Assembly (NCBI GenBank): GCA_964638245.1
Contig: CAZWZG010000033.1
Coordinates: 1 to 24,591, forward strand
DNA: 24,591 nt
Source: CAZWZG01 sp964638245
GTDB lineage: Bacteria; Pseudomonadota; Alphaproteobacteria; Rhodobacterales; Rhodobacteraceae
Reading direction: 5' to 3'
Shown here in pieces: positions 7,582 through 14,473 of this stretch. The stretch's first letter is position 1; each line of letters opens with the position of its first letter. A program made the position numbers and the translations under genes. The notes beneath the pieces are model-generated. The model saw only the letters and a program-made list of their open reading frames with translations. It did no database searches and was not told the origin of the DNA.

Positions 7582-8265
7582 TCAGGAATCGAAGTATTCG
7601 GCGTTCGATTTCGAGATGGCGGAAATCGTTTCGTCCAGTCGCGACAGATGCACCATTCCAATGTCGACGGCCTTGTCTTCATTGCCTGCGAGGATGTTTT
7701 CCACGATCTGCTCGTGATCGCGCAAGAGCAGCGGCATGCGGTCTTCTTTGGACAGGCTCAGCATGCACAGGCGATCGACCTTGGCCTTTTCCGCGGAGAT
7801 GACCTCGAACGCGTAGGGTGCCTTCGCTACATCACACAGCAGCTTGTGGAAGGCATAGTCAAGACGAGCGAACAAGTCGTAGTCCCCGAGATCGACGGTC
7901 TTACGCTGATCTTCGAGAGCGGTGTTGAACCGCTTTTCCGCTTCGCTGTCGCAGTGGCGTGTGGCGCGGCGGATAACTTCGGCTTCGACGGCAGCACGCA
8001 CGAACCGCGATTTCTCGATCTCGCGGCTGGAAAAGCGCTTCACTTCTGTCGCGCGCTGGGGGCGGATCAGGAGGAGGCCAAGGTTATCGAGGCGGCTGAA
8101 TGCGTCCCGGACGGGCTGGCGCGAGATGCCGAATTGCGAAGCGATCTCGGCCTCGGAAATCTTGTCGCCGGGCAACAACTGTAGCGAAGAAATCTGATCG
8201 TAGAGGTAGTCAAACACCGCATCGACGCTTGTTCTGCGTTCCTTAGTCTCCATCAGCGGGTTCAT
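7582..8265 (-). CDS. GntR/FadR-family (FCD) transcriptional regulator, probable controller of the alginate-uronate regulon
   Basis: A 227-residue regulator. The N-terminal winged HTH has DKISEAEIASQFGISRQPVRDAFSRL, typical of GntR. The C-terminal all-helical FCD effector domain contains DYAFHKLLCDVA and RDHEQIVENILAG, with the Asp and His residues that bind a metal and carboxylate ligand in this subfamily. The ATG at 8265 is preceded by GAGAGGAAG at the right distance, which rules out a longer frame upstream. FCD regulators of this kind include UxuR, ExuR and LldR. The enolase-superfamily gene lies 118 bp upstream, and TAGTATACCA-type sites occur in both divergent promoter regions of the cluster. 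The ligand is probably a sugar acid such as KDG or mannonate, by analogy only. Confidence 0.9.
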   Translation of the reverse strand: MNPLMETKERRTSVDAVFDYLYDQISSLQLLPGDKISEAEIASQFGISRQPVRDAFSRLDNLGLLLIRPQRATEVKRFSSREIEKSRFVRAAVEAEVIRRATRHCDSEAEKRFNTALEDQRKTVDLGDYDLFARLDYAFHKLLCDVAKAPYAFEVISAEKAKVDRLCMLSLSKEDRMPLLLRDHEQIVENILAGNEDKAVDIGMVHLSRLDETISAISKSNAEYFDS

Positions 8266-8383
8266 GGGATCTTCCTCTCGTTGGGGAGTGAGATAGGCGT
8301 CGTGCGACAATCCGTCCAGCCTTGCGGGACAAATGCGTCTGGGTTGCAGCCTGAATTTGGGGCGAGTGCGTAAGAAATAAGCG

Positions 8384-9634
8384 TTACCATCGCGGGACCT
8401 TCCGCACGAAGTCGGGCAGGTACTTCTTGATTTCCTCGGTGTCGTCTCGGTCTTTGACCTGCGAGGCGAGGTAAAGATCATGCAGATCGTCCAGCGCGTC
8501 CTCGTCGAGTTCGACCCCCAGACCGGGTCCTTCAGGCACCTGAAGGGCGCCGTCGACGAACTTGGGCGGCCCGCCTTTAACGATTTCCTTTTGGCTCCAC
8601 GGATAATGCGTGTCGCAATCGTACGTCAGGTTCGGGGTGGCGGCCGCTACGTGGCACATCGCGGCAAGCGATATCCCAAGATGGGAGTTTGAGTGCATGG
8701 AAACACCCAAGTTCGCGGCTCGACAAATCTCGCCCAGATGGATCGCTCCCGTTGCGCCGCGCCAGTAGTGGTGGTCAGACAGGATGATCTGAACGGCATC
8801 TTTCTTGACCGCCTCGATGATCTCTTCGAATTCGACGACGACGAGATTGGTCGCGAGTGGCATGTCAATCTGCGCGGATAACTCGGCCATCGCGTCCATG
8901 CCGCGCACCGGGTCTTCAAGGTATTCGAGGACGCCATCGAGTTGCTCGACCACTTTCAGAGCCGTCGGAACCGTCCACGCGCCCATCGGGTCAATGCGAA
9001 GTGGGTGGTCCGGGAAGGTCTCCCGGAGCTTGAGCATCGTCTCGACTTCAAGGTCAGGTTCCAGCACGCCGCCCTTGAGCTTGAAGGACTTGAACCCGTA
9101 CTCGCCGGCAAAAGCCTTTGCTTCTTCGACCAACGTGTCGGGCGTCATGATCTCGCCAAAGATATCGGGGCCAAACGTCAGGTCCCGTTTTGCGAACTTG
9201 TAGAACAGGTAGCCGCCAAACGGGATCGTCTTGCGTACGGCGCCGCCGAGAAGATCGTAGAGCGGGCGATTGACCTCTTTCCCACGCAGGTCAAGGCAAG
9301 CGATCTCAAAAGCGCTATAGACGACGTCGACGACCTTGTGGTCGGCGAGGGCGGTTGGAGCATTCACGCCTCCGCCTTCGGGGAGCGCCTTTTCCACCCT
9401 GCGGCGCAGGTCGCGCAGATCATAAGGGTCCAGTCCGTCCAGAAGAGGAGCGGCTTTTTGAAGGCCGGTCAGTGTGCGCGCGGCACCATAGCCTTCGCCG
9501 AGCCCGACGAGGCCTGTGTCGGTTTTGAGTTGTATGATGGACCTAAGGAAGACAGGCTGGTGCACACCTTTGGTGTTGGCCAAAGGGACGTCAGGTATCG
9601 CTATTGGCGTCACGATGACGTCGGTAATGCGCAT
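8384..9634 (-). CDS. Enolase-superfamily sugar-acid dehydratase, glucarate-dehydratase subgroup
   Basis: A 416-residue protein aligning by eye along most of glucarate dehydratase. Visible in order are the capping domain, GGYLFYK, FKLKGGV with the KxK catalytic pair, RIDPMGAW (metal-ligand Asp), LEDPV (Glu), ATNLVV (Asn), SDHHYW (Asp) and MHSNSHLGIS with the catalytic His. The GlucD signature DPNGAW reads DPMGAW here, so an active-site Asn is replaced by Met and specificity has probably changed. The family removes water from sugar acids to give a keto-deoxy acid. Good RBS (GGGAGGATGAG) precedes ATG 9634. It is divergent from the oligoalginate importer and shares its operator region. Possible substrates are D-gluconate, D-glucarate or another hexonate or aldarate. 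Confidence 0.85.
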   Translation of the reverse strand: MRITDVIVTPIAIPDVPLANTKGVHQPVFLRSIIQLKTDTGLVGLGEGYGAARTLTGLQKAAPLLDGLDPYDLRDLRRRVEKALPEGGGVNAPTALADHKVVDVVYSAFEIACLDLRGKEVNRPLYDLLGGAVRKTIPFGGYLFYKFAKRDLTFGPDIFGEIMTPDTLVEEAKAFAGEYGFKSFKLKGGVLEPDLEVETMLKLRETFPDHPLRIDPMGAWTVPTALKVVEQLDGVLEYLEDPVRGMDAMAELSAQIDMPLATNLVVVEFEEIIEAVKKDAVQIILSDHHYWRGATGAIHLGEICRAANLGVSMHSNSHLGISLAAMCHVAAATPNLTYDCDTHYPWSQKEIVKGGPPKFVDGALQVPEGPGLGVELDEDALDDLHDLYLASQVKDRDDTEEIKKYLPDFVRKVPRW

Positions 9635-9687
9635 TTCTTCTCATCCTCCCAGACGGTTCCGCACAAGTAGGCGAATCTCGAAATTAA

Positions 9688-9723
9688 TACTAGTATCCTA
9701 GATTTCTTACTAGTATACCAGTT
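9688..9723. promoter_or_regulatory. Tandem GntR-type operators in the enolase/ABC divergent promoter region
   Basis: The 9-mer TACTAGTAT occurs twice, at 9688-9696 and 9708-9716, exactly 20 bp apart (two helical turns). The second copy extends into TAGTATACCAGTT (9711-9723), which is identical over 13 bp to 20051-20063 in front of kdgK. The cores TAGTATCCTA and TAGTATACCA resemble the TGGTATACCA type of site bound by UxuR/FadR-like regulators. The surrounding DNA is distinctly A/T-rich, as expected for promoters. Binding by the local GntR protein is inferred. Confidence 0.7.
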
Positions 9724-9826
9724 AAAAGATTGAAGCGAATCGCATCGCGCCAAGGCACCGGAAGACGTGGCGGGCAGATGCGGGGTATAGATGAATTCGC
9801 GGGCCGCAGGGCCACAGGGAGGGACG

Positions 9827-10927
9827 ATGCCAGGCGTAGAATTGCAAGTTATTGTAAAGGCTTACGGAGCACTTCAGGTGGTCCACGGGATCGACCTTGA
9901 AGTCCAGGAGAAGGAATTCGTCGTCCTCGTCGGCCCTTCGGGATGCGGAAAATCCACCACACTTCGCATGATCGCGGGCCTTGAAGAGATCACCGACGGC
10001 GAGTTGATGATCGACGGGCGGCACATGAACCGCGTCGCTCCGAAAGATCGCGATGTCGCAATGGTTTTCCAGAACTACGCGCTTTATCCGCACCTATCGG
10101 TGTCTGAGAACATCGCGTTTGGTCTTCGCATTCGCAAAGAGCCCAAAGAGAAGATCGCGACGTCTGTAGAAGAGGTCGCCAAGATCCTTGGACTGACGGA
10201 ATATCTTCAGCGTCGCCCGGCGGATCTTTCGGGTGGCCAGCGTCAGAGGGTTGCGATGGGCCGGGCTATCGTCCGGAACCCGAAGGTCTTCCTCTTCGAT
10301 GAACCGCTCTCAAACCTCGATGCCAAGCTTCGCACGCAGATGCGGGCCGAGATCAAGCGTCTGCACAAGCGCCTCGGTGTAACCAGCATCTATGTGACCC
10401 ACGACCAGGTTGAAGCCATGACGCTGGCCGACCGGATCGTGGTCATGCATGACGGGAACATCGAACAGGTAGGGACGCCGATGGAGCTGTTCCTGAACCC
10501 GGTCAATACATTCGTCGCCAGCTTCCTTGGCGCGCCGCCAATGAACATGGTGGACGCCAAGATCGCCGACGGTACTGACGGCCCGATTGCTCAGGTCAAC
10601 GGTCAGAGCATCCCACTTGCTCCAATCGACTCGCTGCGCAACAGCGCTGGGCGGGATGTGACGATTGGCATCCGGCCAGAGTTCGTGACCGTCGATGACG
10701 GTAACAACGATGGCGCGGTCAAGGTCGGGCTCGATCTGGTCGAAACGCTGGGATCCGAAGCACTGATCCACGCGACACTCGACGAAAAGCCATTCGTGAT
10801 CCGCGTAGACTCTTTGGGGCGCAAAGGCGCGCTTGAGGATGTCTCGGGGTTCAGGATTGATCCAAAGCTGATCCGGGTTTTCGACAGTGAAACCGGTCGC
10901 GCGCTTCCGGGTCAGGTTCACAACTGA
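9827..10927 (+). CDS. algS: ABC transporter ATP-binding protein, AlgS/UgpC/MsmK-type
   Basis: The ATPase of a carbohydrate ABC importer, 366 residues, close to Sphingomonas AlgS. Visible are Walker A GPSGCGKST (36-44), the Q-loop VFQNYALYP (80-88), signature LSGGQ (134-138), Walker B VFLFDEP (154-160) and the H-loop YVTHDQVEAMTLADR. A C-terminal MalK-like OB/regulatory domain follows, including GIRPE. ATG 9827 has AGGGAGG just upstream, which makes it preferable to an earlier in-frame ATG at 9791. It is the first gene of a plus-strand operon; its TGA overlaps the next ATG by one base. By analogy to AlgS it energises import of oligoalginate. ATPases of this type may also be shared among importers. 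Confidence 0.92.
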   Translation: MPGVELQVIVKAYGALQVVHGIDLEVQEKEFVVLVGPSGCGKSTTLRMIAGLEEITDGELMIDGRHMNRVAPKDRDVAMVFQNYALYPHLSVSENIAFGLRIRKEPKEKIATSVEEVAKILGLTEYLQRRPADLSGGQRQRVAMGRAIVRNPKVFLFDEPLSNLDAKLRTQMRAEIKRLHKRLGVTSIYVTHDQVEAMTLADRIVVMHDGNIEQVGTPMELFLNPVNTFVASFLGAPPMNMVDAKIADGTDGPIAQVNGQSIPLAPIDSLRNSAGRDVTIGIRPEFVTVDDGNNDGAVKVGLDLVETLGSEALIHATLDEKPFVIRVDSLGRKGALEDVSGFRIDPKLIRVFDSETGRALPGQVHN

Positions 10928-11910
10928 TGGTCGACCAGCCCGATATTGGCGACACGCCTATCCAGTCACGGCCCAAGCGGACCGTGATGGCAAAACCGAC
11001 GACGCTGGAACGCCTGATCGAGCATTTTAAGCGCGATTGGCAGATCTATCTGATGCTCCTGCCGACGATCATCTGGTTCGTCGTCTTTCTCTATAAGCCG
11101 ATGTACGGCCTACAGATCGCGTTCAAGGACTACTCGATCTTCCGGGGCGTGGCAGCAAGCCCGTGGGTCGGGCTTGAGCACTTCGAGACACTGTTCGGCA
11201 ATGAGCAGTTCATCCGAGCGATCCGTAATACGATCTATATCTCGGCCTTGAACCTGCTCTTTGGGTTTCCGGCGCCAATCATCCTTGCGCTGATGTTCAA
11301 CGAGGTCCTCAACAAGGCCTACAAGAAGACCGCGCAGACGATCGTTTATCTGCCGCACTTCATCTCATCGGTGATCATCGCTGGTATCGTCATCACCGCG
11401 TTCTCGCCAACCGCAGGTATCATCAATACTGTGATGGGCTGGTTCGGTCTGGATGCCATCTACTTTCTGACGCAGCCTGAGTGGTTCCGCCCGATCTTTG
11501 TCGGCACAGGTATATGGCAGGAGGCCGGGTTCGGCTCGATTGTCTTCCTTGCTGCGATCGCCGGTGTGAACCCGTCGCTTTATGAGAGTGCGGTCGTGGA
11601 CGGGGCCAATCGCTGGCAAATGATGTGGCGGATCACGCTGCCATCGATCCTCCCGACGATCCTGATCATGCTGATCATACGTATCGGCAACATCATGGAA
11701 GTGTCGTTCGAGCTGGTCATCCTGCTCTATCAGCCGGCCACCTACGAGACAGCCGATGTCGTCAACACATGGATCTATCGTCAGGGTCTGCAGTCGGGTC
11801 AGTACGACCTTGCCGCCGCCGCCGGGCTCTTCAACGCTGTTGTCGCCTTTGTCCTCGTGATGACCGCCAACACCTTGTCGCGCCGCTTCTCGCGCACGTC
11901 GCTCTGGTAA
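10927..11910 (+). CDS. algM1: Oligoalginate ABC transporter permease, AlgM1/LplB-type
   Basis: An inner-membrane permease of 327 residues, nearly the length of AlgM1. The N-terminal cytoplasmic stretch of about 35 residues is followed by six hydrophobic segments. The first contains YLMLLPTIIWFVVFLYKPMYG, a signature of the LplB family. The EAA coupling loop reads ESAVVDGANRWQMMWRITLP near residue 220. It ends TLSRRFSRTSLW, also typical. It overlaps the ATPase stop by one base and precedes the second permease by 15 bp, so the three are translated together. Function is inferred from family and from the AlgQ-like binding protein encoded downstream. Confidence 0.92.
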   Translation: MVDQPDIGDTPIQSRPKRTVMAKPTTLERLIEHFKRDWQIYLMLLPTIIWFVVFLYKPMYGLQIAFKDYSIFRGVAASPWVGLEHFETLFGNEQFIRAIRNTIYISALNLLFGFPAPIILALMFNEVLNKAYKKTAQTIVYLPHFISSVIIAGIVITAFSPTAGIINTVMGWFGLDAIYFLTQPEWFRPIFVGTGIWQEAGFGSIVFLAAIAGVNPSLYESAVVDGANRWQMMWRITLPSILPTILIMLIIRIGNIMEVSFELVILLYQPATYETADVVNTWIYRQGLQSGQYDLAAAAGLFNAVVAFVLVMTANTLSRRFSRTSLW

Positions 11911-11925
11911 GGGAGGGCTGATCAG

Positions 11926-12807
11926 ATGATGAATTGGAACCTCTATTCGAACGGCGACAAGTTCTTCGCCGTCGTGGTGTCGGTTCTCATTGGGATGTTC
12001 ACGGTCGCAACGCTGTACCCCTTTATCTACATCGCAGCAGTCTCGTTCAGCTCGGGCTTTGCGGCGCAGGCGGGCAAGGTTGTTCTGACACCCATCGATG
12101 CCACGCTTGAGGCCTACGGCTATATCCTTGTCGATCCGCAATTCTGGATCAGCTACCGCAACACGTTCATCTACACGATTGGCGGCACGATCATGTCGCT
12201 GGCCTTCATTATTCCGGGGGCCTACGCATTGTCGCGGCGCCAGCTGAAGGGACGTCGGTTCTTCAACCTCTTTATCGCGTTCACGATGTGGTTTAACGTC
12301 GGCCTGATCCCGTTCTTCCTGAACATGCGCGACCTCAATCTACTGGACTCGATGTTCGGTATCATCCTCGCTTTCGCGGTGAATGCCTTCAACATCATCC
12401 TTTTGCGGAACTTCTTCGAAGCCATTCCGCAAAGCTTTGAAGAAGCCGCGCGCATGGATGGGGCCAACGATTTCCAGGTGCTCTGGAAGGTCTTCATCCC
12501 GCTTTCAAAGCCTGCCATCGCAACGATCACGCTGTTCTGCATCGTGTCGCGTTGGAATGGCTTCTTCTGGGCGATGGTGCTTCTTCAGAGCGAAGAGAAA
12601 ATCCCGCTACAGGTCTTCTTGCGCCACACCATTGCAACGCTCAGCGACGATGACGAATTTGCCATCGTGCAAACGGCGGCTGGCTTTTCGGCAGAGACCG
12701 TGACGGCAGCGATCATCGTCTGCTCCATCATCCCGGTCCTTATCGTTTACCCATTCATCCAACGATACTTCGAGAAGGGGATCCTTCTTGGCGGTGTCAA
12801 AGAATAA
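11926..12807 (+). CDS. algM2: Oligoalginate ABC transporter permease, AlgM2/YtcP-type
   Basis: The second inner-membrane permease, 293 residues, the same length as I recall for AlgM2. About six membrane segments are seen, beginning FFAVVVSVLIGMFTVATLYPF. The EAA loop reads EEAARMDGANDFQVLWKVFIPLSKP. The C-terminus RYFEKGILLGGVKE is the usual ending of the LplC/YtcP subfamily. GGGAGG lies upstream of the ATG at 11926. It pairs with the preceding permease to form the channel, and the binding-protein gene follows after 27 bp. The assignment to the family is direct; substrate is inferred from the neighbours. Confidence 0.92.
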   Translation: MMNWNLYSNGDKFFAVVVSVLIGMFTVATLYPFIYIAAVSFSSGFAAQAGKVVLTPIDATLEAYGYILVDPQFWISYRNTFIYTIGGTIMSLAFIIPGAYALSRRQLKGRRFFNLFIAFTMWFNVGLIPFFLNMRDLNLLDSMFGIILAFAVNAFNIILLRNFFEAIPQSFEEAARMDGANDFQVLWKVFIPLSKPAIATITLFCIVSRWNGFFWAMVLLQSEEKIPLQVFLRHTIATLSDDDEFAIVQTAAGFSAETVTAAIIVCSIIPVLIVYPFIQRYFEKGILLGGVKE

Positions 12808-12834
12808 TCGAATTTGCGCAACAGGGAGGAAACT

Positions 12835-14400
12835 ATGCGTAAACTAACCCTCACAGCGGCTCTGCTCGCAGGCACGACATTGGCAGCGCCCGTGTTCGCC
12901 GGTGGCCACCTGCAGATCGTCGACGGCGATCCGCTCGAGCTGACCATCCAAATGAACCACCGGGCTTATCCAGTCTACGAAGAAGATTGGCCGGTCGAAC
13001 AGCAAGCGCGCGATTGGACCAATGTTCACCTCGTTGATGTGACCGTTGGCGCCAATATGCGGACGGACTCAGAGAATACGGGTCGGACCGAAGCGCTGAA
13101 CCTGATGCTGGCATCGGGCGAGGTTCCTGACATCGTCGGCTCCAGCCGGATCCGCGACTTCGTGAACCAGTTCGGTCCAGAGGGCGCATTCATTCCGCTC
13201 AACGACCTGATTGCCGAGCACGCACCAAATATCGCGGCCTACTATGCAACACGCCCCGATATCGAGGCCGCTGTGAAGGCCTCAGACGGTCAGATGTACT
13301 ACGTGCCTTACCTGCCTGACGGCAAGTATGGCCGGGCTTTCTGGATCCGCACCGACTGGCTTGATGCGCTTGGTCTGGATGTGCCGGAAACCGTTGATGA
13401 GTACGAAGCCGTCCTGCGTGCCTTCAAAACTCAGGACCCCAACGGCAACGGTCTGGCCGACGAAGTCCCGTTCTTCGTGCGCCAATGGCCTGAGCTTATT
13501 CGTATGGTTACGCTTTGGGACGGTCGTGCACACGGTTCGGACACTTATCATGACTTCCTGATCGAGGACGGAAAAATCGGTCACGGCTATATCGGCGAAG
13601 GCTACCGCGACGGCATCGCGAACCTTGCCCGCTGGTACGCAGAAGGCCTGGTCGACGCCGAAGTCTTTACCCGCGGATCGTCCGCACGTGACTTCCTGTT
13701 GTCGGAAAACCTTGGTGGATCGACACATGACTGGTTTGCGTCCACGTCGGGCTACAACCGCTTGTCGTCGGAAATCGATGGGTTCGAATTCAAAGCGTTC
13801 CTGCCACCGGCATCGCCGTCTGGCCGCCGCATTGAAGAGCACCGTCGTATCCTTGTGAAACCGGACGGCTGGGCCATTGGTCACGAAAACGAGAACCTGG
13901 TTGAAACGATCAAGTATTTTGACTTCTGGTTCACCGAAGAGGGCCGTCGTCTGGCAAACTTTGGCGTCGAAGGCATGCACTACGACATGGTCGACGGCAA
14001 AGCGATCTTCAAGCAAGAGTTCCTGGACGCAGGTCCTGTGAACCGCTCGCTTTATCAGGTCGGCGCGCAGCTTCAGGGTCGCGGTTACTTCCAGGACTAC
14101 GACTATGAAATCCAGTGGAGCAACGAGTTCGCTTTGGAAGGCATCGCGCTTTATGACACGATGGACCTTCTGATCCCGGATTTCCTCGGCGTTGCCTTCA
14201 CTCCTGAAGAGCAGCGGGTCTACGACCGGACCTGGGGTTCGATCCGCGACTACATGCTTGAGCGCCAGCAAAGCTGGATCCTGGGCAACGGCGATGTGAT
14301 GGCCGATTGGGACAACTACATCGAGACCATCGATGGCATGGGCATGCAGGAACTGCTTGCAGTGATGCAGTCCGCTTACGACCGTCAGTACGGCGGCTAA
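12835..14400 (+). CDS. AlgQ-type oligoalginate-binding periplasmic protein of ABC transporter
   Basis: A large solute-binding protein of 521 residues. The signal peptide is MRKLTLTAALLAGTTLAAPVFA with a type I cleavage site and no lipobox Cys, so it is soluble in the periplasm like AlgQ1/AlgQ2. Residues 201-210 read DPNGNGLADE, the EF-hand-like Ca2+ loop known in AlgQ proteins. Further shared-looking stretches are LGGSTHDWFAST, VKPDGWAI, ETIKYFDFWF, NFGVEGMHYD, QDYDYEIQW and a C-terminal MQSAYDRQY, which match AlgQ sequence as I remember it. ATG 12835 has AGGGAGGA upstream. It delivers oligosaccharides to the two permeases encoded just before it. The same family includes a glycosaminoglycan-disaccharide binder, so alginate is the most likely but not the only ligand. 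Confidence 0.9.
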   Translation: MRKLTLTAALLAGTTLAAPVFAGGHLQIVDGDPLELTIQMNHRAYPVYEEDWPVEQQARDWTNVHLVDVTVGANMRTDSENTGRTEALNLMLASGEVPDIVGSSRIRDFVNQFGPEGAFIPLNDLIAEHAPNIAAYYATRPDIEAAVKASDGQMYYVPYLPDGKYGRAFWIRTDWLDALGLDVPETVDEYEAVLRAFKTQDPNGNGLADEVPFFVRQWPELIRMVTLWDGRAHGSDTYHDFLIEDGKIGHGYIGEGYRDGIANLARWYAEGLVDAEVFTRGSSARDFLLSENLGGSTHDWFASTSGYNRLSSEIDGFEFKAFLPPASPSGRRIEEHRRILVKPDGWAIGHENENLVETIKYFDFWFTEEGRRLANFGVEGMHYDMVDGKAIFKQEFLDAGPVNRSLYQVGAQLQGRGYFQDYDYEIQWSNEFALEGIALYDTMDLLIPDFLGVAFTPEEQRVYDRTWGSIRDYMLERQQSWILGNGDVMADWDNYIETIDGMGMQELLAVMQSAYDRQYGG

Positions 14401-14413
14401 TGCGCCTCCCTTG

Positions 14414-14440
14414 TGCGGCGCGGGGTTTCCTCGCGCCGCA
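14414..14440 (+). other. Intercistronic hairpin between binding-protein and lyase genes
   Basis: TGCGGCGCG (14414-14422) and CGCGCCGCA (14432-14440) form a perfect 9-bp GC-rich stem with a 9-nt loop, followed by TCTTCT but no full T-run. It starts 14 bp after the binding-protein stop. Such stem-loops after solute-binding-protein genes often stabilise the upstream message or attenuate downstream genes, giving excess binding protein. That role is inferred. Confidence 0.6.
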
Positions 14441-14473
14441 TCTTCTAACCCTCTGATATTTGGACTTTCGGCA

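Noticed and set aside
12835..14400. Lipoprotein anchoring of the solute-binding protein
   Set aside because: There is no Cys at the signal-peptide cleavage region; the AxA-type site indicates a soluble periplasmic protein.
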